Of a DNA stretch of 38,360 nt, positions 16,834 through 23,807 are shown piece after piece (position 1 is the first letter of the stretch; every line of letters begins with the position of its first letter). The translations under genes and the position numbers were made by a program. The notes below the pieces were generated by a model. The model worked only from the letters and a program-made list of their open reading frames with translations, made no database searches and was not told the DNA's origin. The stretch is taken from NCBI RefSeq assembly GCF_001015195.1, contig NZ_LDES01000190.1:1-38360 (forward strand), written 5' to 3'. The stretch is from Sphingomonas sp. Y57. GTDB taxonomy: Bacteria; Pseudomonadota; Alphaproteobacteria; Sphingomonadales; Sphingomonadaceae.

Positions 16834-17378
16834 AAACGCACGCGCTGGCGAGCGGCCTTCGGGTCACTCTCAACAAGACCGAACTGCAGGCCTTGCTAGC
16901 GCTCGCGCGATATGGCGCCGAACAGATCGCGGCCGCACACCACTCCTATATCCTGCCCAGGCGGGGGGAAGCCGTGGCGGCGGACGTCATCCAGGGCCTC
17001 GAACAGGGGCTGTCGTCGGTCCGTTGGAAACAGGCAGAGGCCAAGGCACGACGCGATGCACCCAAGCGCGAAGCCGCGCGGCGCGCAGCACGCGAGCATT
17101 ATGCCGTGATTGATGGATATAACGTGTGGGGCATGTTGGGAGACTGGACCGATCTCGCGGACGATCCCGACCGGCGCCAGTGGGCGGACCTGTTTAATCC
17201 TCTCACCGAAGCCCGTGAGCAGGCAGAAGTTCGCCGTAATGTCTGGCGGATATATATCAGCAAAGGCAGCGCGGCGGCGGACGATCTCATCGTCTATCCG
17301 GGCGATTGCACGCAGACCGCCGATCGGGGGGAAATCGGCGAACTCGCCCGACGTATCATCGCGCAACATCGGGAATGA
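16830..17378 (+). CDS. Hypothetical protein, 182 residues, basic helical middle
   Basis: ATG 16830 overlaps the previous stop, which sets the start. Residues 20-95 are long helices ending in a lysine, arginine and alanine-rich run (KRDAPKREAARRAAREHYAV type), which could be a coiled coil. The C-terminal part contains tryptophan and aspartate repeats (GMLGDWTDLADDPDRRQWAD). No family recognised. Confidence 0.55.
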   Translation: MKTHALASGLRVTLNKTELQALLALARYGAEQIAAAHHSYILPRRGEAVAADVIQGLEQGLSSVRWKQAEAKARRDAPKREAARRAAREHYAVIDGYNVWGMLGDWTDLADDPDRRQWADLFNPLTEAREQAEVRRNVWRIYISKGSAAADDLIVYPGDCTQTADRGEIGELARRIIAQHRE

Positions 17379-17415
17379 CGGCATCGGCCGTTCCGAAATG
17401 GCTCGCATGGAGAAA

Positions 17416-17433
17416 GGGGGAAGGGTGGCGGTG
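17416..17433 (+). repeat. G-rich leader tract, copy 4
   Basis: GGGGG-AA-GGG-T-GG-C-GG begins at 17416, about 21 bases before ATG 17454. It follows the same purine-rich pattern as the other copies. Confidence 0.45.
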
Positions 17434-17453
17434 AACTTCCCTGGGAGCTTGCC

Positions 17454-17969
17454 ATGACCGCCAGCGATTTTGCTACATACCATCGACCGGCTACGCCGCC
17501 TGTATTCATTTCCGGATCGCTTTCCATCCGGCAGCTTCCAGCCTGCGTGATGAAGCGGCTTGGCGTGATCATCGACCAGGAACTGCCTGTCGTGATCGGT
17601 GATGCCCCCGGCGCGGATGCTGCTATCCAGCACTTTCTTGCCGAGTGCGGCGTGCGTCACGTCACGATCTTCTGCGGTGGTTCCGTTCCCCGTCACAATA
17701 TCGGCATATGGCCGGTCCGGCAGATCCGGGCCGATGCTCCTGCGGGCACACGCGCGTTCCATAGTGCGAAAGATCGGGAAATGGCCTGCCTCGCCGGCGC
17801 CGGGTTCGTCATATGGGACGGAGCAAGCCATGGCAGCCGCGCCAACATTCGGCGCCTGTGCGAGCGCGGGCGGTATGTCGTCGTCTATCTTCGCCCTGAA
17901 GACCGGTTCGTCACCCTCGCCAGCGATGCGGAACGGACGGCGTTCCTGGCGTCCGGCCGTCTCGGTTGA
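17454..17969 (+). CDS. SLOG-superfamily Rossmann-like nucleotide-binding protein
   Basis: The 171-residue protein has VFISGSLSIRQLP (residues 17-29), then LPVVIGDAPGADAAIQHFLA (about 44-63), VTIFCGG and, near the end, GAGFVIWDGASHGSRANIRR followed by a strand (YVVVYL). A glycine-aspartate turn with GADAA and a later DGxSxGSRxxI match the phosphate-binding loops of SLOG proteins (YspA, LOG, DprA relatives), which bind nucleotides or NAD-like ligands. The SLOG call is from motif shape. GGGAG lies six bases upstream of the ATG. A second SLOG protein is encoded at 22294. Confidence 0.65.
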   Translation: MTASDFATYHRPATPPVFISGSLSIRQLPACVMKRLGVIIDQELPVVIGDAPGADAAIQHFLAECGVRHVTIFCGGSVPRHNIGIWPVRQIRADAPAGTRAFHSAKDREMACLAGAGFVIWDGASHGSRANIRRLCERGRYVVVYLRPEDRFVTLASDAERTAFLASGRLG

Positions 17970-18047
17970 CATTGCCGCGGCATAAGGGGCGCGGGGCTTC
18001 GCCATAAACCGCCTCACTCTTGAACTACCCTGACAGGAATAACGCCA

Positions 18048-18449
18048 ATGACCGAAACCATCCGATTGTCCGCCGGAGATATCCGGCGACTACGAGAGAT
18101 CGCCGAACGCATTGCTCGCCGTGACAGTTCGGCTGCCCGCTTTGCGATCGAGATTGCCGAGCGCGTCAGCCTCGTGACGGGCGATGCCGCCCTCAACATC
18201 CTCGCAATCAGCCAGGACCCGGATTGGGCGGACACCGATCTCAATCAGACATTCCCCTGGTCGCGCATCCGCGAGCGCCATATGCTTGTAAACGCCCGGG
18301 CGCTCTTCGACCTCTATATCTATGAACGGCCCGGCATCGGCGAGACCGGCGATCTTGTCTGCTGTGTCCAGGCCGAACTGGATGGACAGGGCCTCGTTGC
18401 CGTCCACGCCGACAGCGCCAGGGATGTCTGGCGCCGGTCGGATCTGTAG
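18048..18449 (+). CDS. Hypothetical protein, 133 residues
   Basis: AGGA lies about nine bases before ATG 18048. The first half is a helical, arginine-rich segment (GDIRRLREIAERIARRDSSA) and the second half is mixed (WSRIRERHMLVNARALFDLY). No domain recognised. Confidence 0.55.
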   Translation: MTETIRLSAGDIRRLREIAERIARRDSSAARFAIEIAERVSLVTGDAALNILAISQDPDWADTDLNQTFPWSRIRERHMLVNARALFDLYIYERPGIGETGDLVCCVQAELDGQGLVAVHADSARDVWRRSDL

Positions 18450-18474
18450 ACTGTCCTCGGGCCCATTCGATACG

Positions 18475-18627
18475 ATGAGTGCGATCGCGCACAGCAACCA
18501 TGTCTTCGGGAACCCCGCCATGCGCCTATTCGGACTCTATGCCGGAAGCCGCGATGGCAGTTCGGTCTGGCTTGGGGCGGGGGCCTGCGACGCCGACGCC
18601 CGCGCGTTGGTGATCCGCTTGCAATGA
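18475..18627 (+). CDS. Very small hypothetical protein (50 residues, or 35 from ATG 18520)
   Basis: The end of the frame (MRLFGLYAGSRDGSSVWLGA then GACDADARALVIRLQ) looks coding: a strand, a glycine turn and a helix. The start is uncertain, since neither ATG has a strong ribosome binding site. It could be a remnant. Confidence 0.3.
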   Translation: MSAIAHSNHVFGNPAMRLFGLYAGSRDGSSVWLGAGACDADARALVIRLQ

Positions 18628-18690
18628 TGCGCCAATCCATCGGCCCAAGTGACTGATCGGCGATGATGAGATGCCGTCTCGCGGTCAGGA

Positions 18691-18704
18691 GTGGAGGGAG
18701 GGGG
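18691..18704 (+). repeat. G-rich leader tract, copy 5
   Basis: GTGGAGGGAGGGGGC lies 30 bases upstream of ATG 18735 and matches the GGG-A-GGGGG core seen at 5699, 11664 and 21664. Confidence 0.45.
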
Positions 18705-18734
18705 CGATAGTGATCCAAAATGGAGAACATCGCC

Positions 18735-19172
18735 ATGTCCACCAGCGAAGAATCCTCGAAGGCTGTCGGAATCGTCGTGACCATCCGTGTGATCACGACC
18801 ACTTCTGATATCGACATCGCAACACCGGAGCAGCTTGCACCCGTGCTCCATGCGGCAATTCAGCGCCTTGGGCAGCTCGGGCGGACGGGATCACTCGCGC
18901 TCGCCGCACTGGTCGATAGCGAAGACGACGATTACAATCATGGTTCCTTCTGGATCGACAGCATCGCCGAAGGCGTCAGCCACAGCTATTTCGAACGTCG
19001 AAAGGGACGTGCGATGTGGAAATTGCGATACTTCGCGAACGCAACCCGCCTGCTGTTCAAGGGCAATATCCGGTGGGTCATCTACCGCAAAGCTTTGCGC
19101 GAATGGCCTGTTGCCGTGGCCGGTAAGGACGGCGCCTATCAACTGGATCCCGATTTTTCGGCCCGCTGGTAG
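18735..19172 (+). CDS. Hypothetical protein, 145 residues, with the AIQRLGQLGRTG module
   Basis: Residues about 32-80 repeat the module of the 64-residue protein at 8815 (EQLAPVLHAAIQRLGQLGRT, then an acidic run and FWIDSIAEG). An additional basic, aromatic C-terminal domain follows (MWKLRYFANATRLLFKGNIR). GGAG about nine bases upstream supports ATG 18735; ATG 18720 is possible. The two copies differ enough at DNA level to be an old duplication. Function unknown. Confidence 0.6.
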   Translation: MSTSEESSKAVGIVVTIRVITTTSDIDIATPEQLAPVLHAAIQRLGQLGRTGSLALAALVDSEDDDYNHGSFWIDSIAEGVSHSYFERRKGRAMWKLRYFANATRLLFKGNIRWVIYRKALREWPVAVAGKDGAYQLDPDFSARW

Positions 19173-19217
19173 CGCCTGCATCCACGGCGCGCGCGCAAGC
19201 GCTGGCGCACAGACCGC

Positions 19218-19284
19218 TTGAAAGACAGGCTTCTCCTTCTTAGATAGTGAATCGAACGATTCGACCAATTCGGTCGAATGGAGG
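19218..19284 (+). promoter_or_regulatory. Promoter and tandem operators of the Phd/PIN toxin-antitoxin pair
   Basis: TTGAAA at 19218-19223 and TAGATA at 19241-19246 are 17 bases apart. Two inverted repeats follow: TCGAA-cga-TTCGA (19252-19264) and TTCGACC-aattc-GGTCGAA (19260-19278), the latter perfect over 7 bp per arm. They overlap the likely transcription start, as expected for autorepression by the antitoxin. GGAGG at 19280-19284 is the ribosome binding site. Confidence 0.6.
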
Positions 19285-19289
19285 CAGCC

Positions 19290-19541
19290 ATGCAGACCAT
19301 CACCGCCAATGAAGCCAAGACCCGCTTCGGCGAACTGATCGACCGTGTACAGCGCGAGCCGGTGCGCGTGACCCGCCGCAATCGGGTTGTGGGTGTGATG
19401 GTTTCCCCGGAAGACTATGCAGCCATGCGGGCGTTCTACGCGGACAGGCTCGCCAGCACGCTACGCGAAACCGCCAACGAGGCCGCGCAGAAGGGCCTTA
19501 CCGATAGCGAACTGGAGCGTCTGCTGTCCGATGAAGGGTGA
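19290..19541 (+). CDS. Phd/YefM-family antitoxin
   Basis: The 83-residue protein starts MQTITANEAKTRFGELIDRV, the standard Phd/YefM N-terminal DNA-binding part, with VRVTRRNRVVGVMVSPEDYA next. The C-terminal 35 residues are the helical toxin-binding tail. GGAGG five bases upstream fixes ATG 19290 over ATG 19278. It overlaps the PIN toxin gene by 11 bases. Confidence 0.9.
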   Translation: MQTITANEAKTRFGELIDRVQREPVRVTRRNRVVGVMVSPEDYAAMRAFYADRLASTLRETANEAAQKGLTDSELERLLSDEG

Positions 19542-19953
19542 CAGGTTCGTTCTCGATACGAATGTCCTCATCAGCGCCGCGCTTTCAGCGGATTCGACCC
19601 CCGCAAGGGTGACGCTCTGGGTGATCGCCCATGCCCGGCTGATCTTCGCCGAGGCCACTTTCGAAGAATTCCGTTCCCGTCTTTGGCGTCCGAAATTCGA
19701 CAGATATCTGACCATCGAGCGTCGAAATCAGATTCTACACGATTTCAGCGCAATCGCCGACTGGGTGGAGCTGAATGACGATGCTCTTCCGGTCAGCAGC
19801 CGAGATCCCGATGATGATATGTTCATCCGCGCCGCCATGGCCGGCTCGGCTCGCTGGCTGGTGAGTGGCCACAAGGATTTGCTGGACGTTCAGGGATTGC
19901 CGGCGATTACGATCCTGACGCCGGCGGACATGCTGAAGCGGATTTCCGCATAG
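19531..19953 (+). CDS. PIN-domain toxin (VapC-like, COG1569 type)
   Basis: The 140-residue protein has the PIN start RFVLDTNVLISA with D9, a conserved helix with FEEFRSRL, and the late acidic cluster SRDPDDDMFIRAAMAG (D92, D94-D96) followed by LVSGHKDLL. These acidic residues hold the metal ions of the RNase site. PIN toxins of this group usually cleave tRNA or rRNA. The overlap with the Phd gene shows coupling. Phd-type antitoxins do pair with PIN toxins, so the mix is not odd. Confidence 0.85.
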   Translation: MKGDRFVLDTNVLISAALSADSTPARVTLWVIAHARLIFAEATFEEFRSRLWRPKFDRYLTIERRNQILHDFSAIADWVELNDDALPVSSRDPDDDMFIRAAMAGSARWLVSGHKDLLDVQGLPAITILTPADMLKRISA

Positions 19954-19979
19954 CTCTGCCGACAAGGCGCTGGCGGCGG

Positions 19980-20129
19980 TCAGGCTCCTTCGAGCAGCCG
20001 CTCTCGTGCGAGATCAAGCGCGTGCGACAATCGCATCGCCACCACCTGATCCTTGGGGCCGGTCAGGCATTCGAGGGCCGCCTCCATCAGCTCGATGGCT
20101 TTTTTCAAACCTGGCTTTTCGTTTGTCAT
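19980..20129 (-). CDS. Small hypothetical protein, 49 residues, minus strand
   Basis: Read on the minus strand, the frame gives MTNEKPGLKKAIELMEAALE then CLTGPKDQVVAMRLSHALDL and ARERLLEGA, a clear two-helix pattern with normal codon use. GGAG lies eight bases upstream of its ATG. It converges on the PIN toxin gene, with 26 bases between the stops. No family recognised. The unusual inverted-repeat element lies in its leader. Confidence 0.6.
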   Translation of the reverse strand: MTNEKPGLKKAIELMEAALECLTGPKDQVVAMRLSHALDLARERLLEGA

Positions 20130-20197
20130 GTCTGCTTCTCCGTCCCGTCGCGCTCAGTCGGCGGGCACCCTCCCCGAAGGAGGATGCCGGCCCCTGA

Positions 20198-20324
20198 GCC
20201 GGACGGTAGAAAGACGCGAACAATAGAACGCGCGCCTGATCTTTAGCCGGAGCCTGGACATAATCAGGCAATCCGGCCGCAAGGCATGCGCCGACTCTAT
20301 TGTTCGGAGTTTCTACTCTCCGGC
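20198..20324 (-). repeat. Imperfect inverted repeat of about 30 bp per arm around 68 bases
   Basis: 20198-20227 and 20296-20324 are inverted copies. They include a perfect 11-bp pair (CGAACAATAGA at 20217-20227 and TCTATTGTTCG at 20296-20306) and the shared outer blocks GCCGGA and GTAGAAA. A second pair, GCCTGAT (20234-20240) and ATCAGGC (20264-20270), lies inside. The right arm alone can also fold (GGAG and CTCC around AGTAGAAA). It fills most of the 292-base gap between two minus-strand genes. It may be a small non-autonomous transposable element or a structured leader RNA; no target duplication was seen. Confidence 0.55.
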
Positions 20325-20421
20325 CCACCACCGGCGGACACGCTCCTCTAAACCAATCGGGCAGCAACTGCCAATCGGTTCCGGGCGAAATTACCGGATG
20401 CCGCAGGTGGGGGCAGGATAT

Positions 20422-20817
20422 TCAGCGTGTCGATAGACGCGCCGCTTCGACCGGCCGATACATATCCGCGCGATCACGCATCAGCTCCGTAAGCCAGACG
20501 AGATGGCTCGCCGCGTCCGCCAGCGGCAACGTGGCCACCGCATCGAACAAGCAGCGCTGATAAGGTGAACCGCGATCAAGAATATCGGCAAGGCGCTCGC
20601 GAGCGGGGCTATGGAGATCGCTGATCCCGGCATTGGCTTCGCGGGCCGCCTCCAGAAAGGCTTCGGCCAGCTCCTGCGTCTCGTAATATCCGGAATCCAG
20701 ACCTTCCCCGAGGGCGAGGGCGGCGATCTCGCTGCGCACATCCGCGATGTCGGGATCGTTGACCGCATCGATCAGGGGCAGGCTGAAATCGAACCCGGTG
20801 AGATAGTCCGCAATCAT
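20422..20817 (-). CDS. Hypothetical protein, 131 residues, minus strand
   Basis: AAAGGA seven bases before the ATG at 20817 favours this start over the one at 20847. The protein is acidic and helical (MIADYLTGFDFSLPLIDAVN, then EIAALALGEGLDSGYYETQE). No family recognised. It faces away from the DUF5818-like gene, and 86 bases separate them. GAACAT occurs twice 11 bases apart in that gap (around 20842-20860), possibly a regulatory site. Confidence 0.6.
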   Translation of the reverse strand: MIADYLTGFDFSLPLIDAVNDPDIADVRSEIAALALGEGLDSGYYETQELAEAFLEAAREANAGISDLHSPARERLADILDRGSPYQRCLFDAVATLPLADAASHLVWLTELMRDRADMYRPVEAARLSTR

Positions 20818-20903
20818 GGGAAATCCTTTCTTCCAGGATTGGAACATAGGTCGAACATGTTTACAATCGGAATGATGCCCCGCAATAGGATCGTCGTGAT
20901 CAT

Positions 20904-21158
20904 ATGCTTTTCCTCTTCCGCATGGGCCGCCTCGACCGGCGGATATCCCGCGCCGTGACCGCGGCGGCCGTTCCCCTGCGCCTTCAGGGACGTCTGCGCC
21001 GATCCGAGCGCGGTTTCCTCCTCGAGATGGAGGATGGCCACGTCTGGCGCCTCGAGGGCGCGCAGGATTTCCCGCCGCTGGTGGACGCGACCGTCATCGT
21101 CGAGGGACGCAAGGCGAGCCCCAGCCTCCTCGACGTTCTCTGGCTCGGGCCGGCGTAG
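20904..21158 (+). CDS. DUF5818-like small protein
   Basis: The 84-residue frame (78 from ATG 20922) has PLRLQGRLRRSERGFLLEME then DGHVWRLEG and a VIVEGRKAS strand, the beta pattern I associate with DUF5818, a small domain of unknown function. The start is not fixed by a ribosome binding site. It stands alone, with a 574-base non-coding region after it. Confidence 0.5.
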   Translation: MLFLFRMGRLDRRISRAVTAAAVPLRLQGRLRRSERGFLLEMEDGHVWRLEGAQDFPPLVDATVIVEGRKASPSLLDVLWLGPA

Positions 21159-21248
21159 CATCCCCAGAGGCACGCTCTGTTTCCTTCCTCAAGCGTCGCG
21201 CTCGCGGCACCGTTGCCGCGGACCTCGGCGAGGACGCCTCGGCCCGCA

Positions 21249-21540
21249 ATCAGCGTCGCACGCGGTCTGTCATCCCACCCTGCGCCGCCTCGCAGGGTCT
21301 CGGCGTGCCAGGGCTGGTCCGGGCAAGCAAGGGCTGCCTCCGCCCAAGCTGCGGTAGAAGAAAATGGGCCTGCCGACGGGATTGCCTGATCCAAAGGTGT
21401 CGGCAGGCCCATTTTCTTCAACCTCCACTAGGGCGCAGCGCGACGTCCCTTGCTCACCCGGACCAGCCCTGACCCTTGAGCCCCGGCGAAGGCGGCTCCG
21501 GATGGGATGACAGACAGGCCCCGTCGCGTCCAACGCTGAT
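21249..21540. repeat. Long imperfect palindrome, arms of about 130-140 bp
   Basis: The centre is a perfect 21-bp inverted repeat (21357-21377 and 21399-21419) around a 21-base loop. The arms stay related outward: CAGGGCTGGTCCGGG at 21309-21323 pairs with 21457-21471, GTCTGTCATCCCA at 21265-21277 with 21503-21515, and ATCAGCGT at 21249-21256 with 21533-21540, all in mirror order. So two diverged copies of one sequence of about 135 bp face each other. The central stem has AAAA on one side and TTTT on the other, so it can act as a bidirectional terminator. The whole could be a palindromic MITE or a replication or recombination site. Confidence 0.7.
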
Positions 21541-21549
21541 CAGGAAGGA

Positions 21550-21600
21550 ATGGCTTCGCCATGCTTTTCTTTGTTCGGGACGCTGCCGCGTCCGTTTTTC
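21550..21600 (+). terminator. Two consecutive terminator-like hairpins with T runs
   Basis: ATGGC-ttc-GCCAT (21550-21562) is followed by GCTTTTCTTT, and GGACGC-tgcc-GCGTCC (21578-21593) is followed by GTTTTTC. Both meet the intrinsic terminator pattern. They insulate the DUF736 operon from upstream transcription. Confidence 0.55.
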
Positions 21601-21663
21601 TTGGCTCAGGCTCACCAAATAGGATGAAAATCTGTCAAGAAAACAATGGCATATACTCGAAAA

Positions 21664-21674
21664 GGGGGAGGGGG
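21664..21674 (+). repeat. G-rich leader tract, copy 6
   Basis: GGGGG-A-GGGGG, 58 bases before the DUF736 start, directly followed by TATAAGTATAGG. A looser form (GGGGG-AGT-GG-T-GG at 22233-22244) lies before the DUF2493 gene. Confidence 0.5.
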
Positions 21675-21732
21675 TATAAGTATAGGTGCGGATGGGGATT
21701 GGCCCCGGAAGCATTTTTCAGGAGTATAGGTC

Positions 21733-22212
21733 ATGAATATCGGTGAGTTCAATTTGAAGAAGGGCCGCCTGATTGGTTCGATTGCTACCCGTGCAATCGA
21801 CCTGCCCAAGCTGGCCTTGCGTCCCGTCGAGAGCGACAACGAACTGGCCCCGGCTTATGAGATCGTCGCGCCCAATGTCGGGGGCCGCGTGGTGCAGATC
21901 GGCGCGCTTTGGGAAGCCACGGCCAAGCGGACCGGCGAAGTGTTCCTGCAAGGGAATATCGACGATCCGTCCATGTCCGAACCGCTCCCCATCGCGCTTT
22001 TCGGCACGGTCGAGGAAGGCTATCGCGTGGCATGGCGCAGGCAGGACCAGCGCGACGATTTCGGCCCTGCCGTCCGCTCCCCGCGCGACAATGCACCGTC
22101 CGGTTCCGGGCGCGGCGATGACTACGGGTTCGGGGACAGCACCGCCGATGCAAACGGCGGATTGTCGAGCCAAGGCGCCGCCGCCGATCTGGACGATGAA
22201 GTCGCGTTCTAG
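21733..22212 (+). CDS. DUF736 domain protein
   Basis: The 159-residue protein shows the DUF736 pattern: IGEFNLKKGRLIGSIATRAI, then LALRPVESDNELAPAYEIVA, IGALWEATAKRTGEVFLQGN and LDDPS-like IDDPSMSEPLPIALF (residues 1-100). A glycine- and aspartate-rich tail is extra. DUF736 proteins are small beta proteins found with conjugation genes of alphaproteobacterial plasmids; function unknown. It opens the transfer block and is followed by the DUF2493 gene 81 bases later. Confidence 0.85.
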   Translation: MNIGEFNLKKGRLIGSIATRAIDLPKLALRPVESDNELAPAYEIVAPNVGGRVVQIGALWEATAKRTGEVFLQGNIDDPSMSEPLPIALFGTVEEGYRVAWRRQDQRDDFGPAVRSPRDNAPSGSGRGDDYGFGDSTADANGGLSSQGAAADLDDEVAF

Positions 22213-22293
22213 GCGCTGAACCAAGACGGGCCGGGGGAGTGGTGGAACACTTTCCCGGACCCTGACCGATCATCGAGCATCAGGAGCCATACC

Positions 22294-23319
22294 ATGAGCA
22301 AGCAATCAGCTAAGGTAGCCGTTAGCACATTCGCCGACCTGCCGGAACTCTACGCCGAAGCCATCGCGACGAACCCGTTGGAAGCATCCTTTGGCGATCC
22401 GTTGCCGCTGTCGATCATCGAACCGGGCGACGAGCCGGGGGAATATGAGATGCCCGAACCCTTCGCGGCGCAGAAGGTTTGCGGCGAACTCATGACTTCG
22501 CTGCATGGCCTGCTGCACGACACGCGGCTTGACCCGCTCGCCCCGCAAATCGCTTGGGGTATCGTCAACAGCTTCCATTTCGTTGCGGGAACGCTGGAGC
22601 GTCAGGAGGATCGGCTTGCCGACAAGATCCGCGACATGACCCGGCGCATGGAACCGGGGGAGGTGTTCAACAAAGACCTTGAGGATACCCAGTTGCTTTG
22701 CCAGTCGCTCACCGAACAGCGCGCCGCTATCGAGGCGATGCGGGATTATGCCGCCGCGCTGTATCGCGCTTGCTGGCGCAAGGCATGGGCACCGACCAAG
22801 GGCAGCAAGGCTTCATCCGTCACCACCGCAAGCTATGTGAACGCGTTGGATTTCTTGCAGGAGCGCGCCCTTGCCAAGCGCGAGAAGCACCAGCCGCAAG
22901 GCCCTGTCGTCATCCTGTCCGGCCCCGCCATGTGGGAGGAATGGGAGCCGCTTTGGGCCAAGCTGGACGAGATCAAGGCGCGCGTGCCGCATATGACGCT
23001 TGTCACCACCGGGCAGCGCAAGGGCGTTGACGCCATCGCGGCGGCATGGGCGGCAAGGCAGGGCGTGCCCGTCGTCGCGTTCGGCCTCTACGGGGGAGGG
23101 AAGAAGCCCGCCTTCACCCGCAACAAGAAGCTGGCCGAGCTTGGCGCGGTGGAAGCCGTCCTTTGCGAGGGATCGGGCATTCAGGCCAATCTCTACCAGA
23201 CCTTGCGCAAACAGGGCGTTCCCATTCACGCCTTCCGCAAGCCCAAGGATGCCCCTGCATCCCGCAAGCCGCAGGACGGCGAAGGCGATACATTCAGGCG
23301 CGCACGGCGCAGCGCCTGA
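22294..23319 (+). CDS. DUF2493 (SLOG-fold) protein
   Basis: The 341-residue protein has a helical N-terminal domain (1-195) and a C-terminal DUF2493/YspA-like SLOG domain (about 203-315): PVVILSGPAMWEEWEPLWAK, VTTGQRKGVDAIAAAWAARQ, VPVVAFGLYGG, RNKKLAELG and AVLCEGSGIQANLYQTLR. The TGQRKGVDAIA loop stands where SLOG proteins bind a nucleotide. It is a standard neighbour of DUF736 on such plasmids. A basic tail ends the protein, which is followed by a terminator. Ligand and role are unknown. Confidence 0.85.
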   Translation: MSKQSAKVAVSTFADLPELYAEAIATNPLEASFGDPLPLSIIEPGDEPGEYEMPEPFAAQKVCGELMTSLHGLLHDTRLDPLAPQIAWGIVNSFHFVAGTLERQEDRLADKIRDMTRRMEPGEVFNKDLEDTQLLCQSLTEQRAAIEAMRDYAAALYRACWRKAWAPTKGSKASSVTTASYVNALDFLQERALAKREKHQPQGPVVILSGPAMWEEWEPLWAKLDEIKARVPHMTLVTTGQRKGVDAIAAAWAARQGVPVVAFGLYGGGKKPAFTRNKKLAELGAVEAVLCEGSGIQANLYQTLRKQGVPIHAFRKPKDAPASRKPQDGEGDTFRRARRSA

Positions 23320-23328
23320 CAGCAGACA

Positions 23329-23356
23329 GCGCGGCGCTTCCCCCAAAGCGCCGCGC
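23329..23356 (+). terminator. 11-bp perfect hairpin after the DUF2493 gene
   Basis: GCGCGGCGCTT (23329-23339) pairs with AAGCGCCGCGC (23346-23356) around a 6-base loop, starting ten bases after the stop codon. No T run follows directly. Confidence 0.45.
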
Positions 23357-23376
23357 CGCTGACAGGACAACAGACC

Positions 23377-23414
23377 GGCCAAGGCTGGCGCGCATCCTTG
23401 CGCGCTGGCCTTTT
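23377..23414 (+). terminator. Intrinsic terminator between convergent genes
   Basis: GCGCGCA-tcct-TGCGCGC (23388-23405), extended by GGCCA and TGGCC with a bulge, is followed by TTTT. It stops rightward transcription from the DUF2493 gene. A further 10-bp hairpin with a TGAC loop lies at 23431-23454. Confidence 0.6.
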
Positions 23415-23483
23415 GTCGTGCCGCCGGCCGCCGCCGCGCCTGACGGCGCGGCGGCGGGGAAGAAAAGGGAAGGGCCGACAGCT

Positions 23484-23807
23484 TCATGCCCCCGCCAAGG
23501 GCGTGGACGTGGCACCATCATTCCCCCTTGCGGGCGCCGGCGCGGCTGGCGCTTTCCCCGAACGGGAGACCTCGGGCGCGACCGACGCCCCCTTGAGCGC
23601 CGCCAGCGCACCCGCGCCGCCCAGCCGCAGCACATGGCCCAGCACGTCCCGGAACTCGCGTTCCGTCAGTTGCTCGATCGGCAGCGCTGTCACGATTGCC
23701 GCATAGCGATCGCGCAGCTTCTGGCGCGTGGCGGCAATCTCGCCCGCAATGCGTTTCTCGCGCGCTTCCAGATCAGCGAGCTTATCGCGTTCAGACATTT
23801 TCGGCAT
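23484..23807 (-). CDS. TraC/TraD-like conjugal transfer accessory protein, minus strand
   Basis: The 107-residue protein starts with a coiled-coil helix ([20 protein letters not shown] then [15 protein letters not shown]), then a short helix-rich part and an alanine-proline tail. This layout is like TraC/TraD and MobC-type small accessory proteins next to oriT in rhizobial and sphingomonad plasmids, but no diagnostic motif is present. AAGGA precedes its ATG. It reads away from the oriT candidate, while the RHH and relaxase genes read the other way, the usual arrangement around an origin of transfer. Confidence 0.55.
   Translation of the reverse strand: MPKMSERDKLADLEAREKRIAGEIAATRQKLRDRYAAIVTALPIEQLTEREFRDVLGHVLRLGGAGALAALKGASVAPEVSRSGKAPAAPAPARGNDGATSTPLAGA

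Larger units (their letters stand above)
21159..21732 (+). other. 574-base non-coding region: large inverted repeat, terminators and a G-rich leader
   Basis: No gene is supported here. The content is a palindromic element (21249-21540), two terminator-like hairpins (21550-21600), a TATACT box at 21652-21657 and a G-rich tract (21664-21674) upstream of the DUF736 gene. AGGAG at 21720-21724 is that gene's ribosome binding site. Confidence 0.55.

Noticed and set aside
20014-20367. 117-codon minus-strand frame across the inverted-repeat element
   Set aside because: It overlaps the better supported 49-codon gene in another frame and runs through the palindrome, so it is unlikely to be coding.
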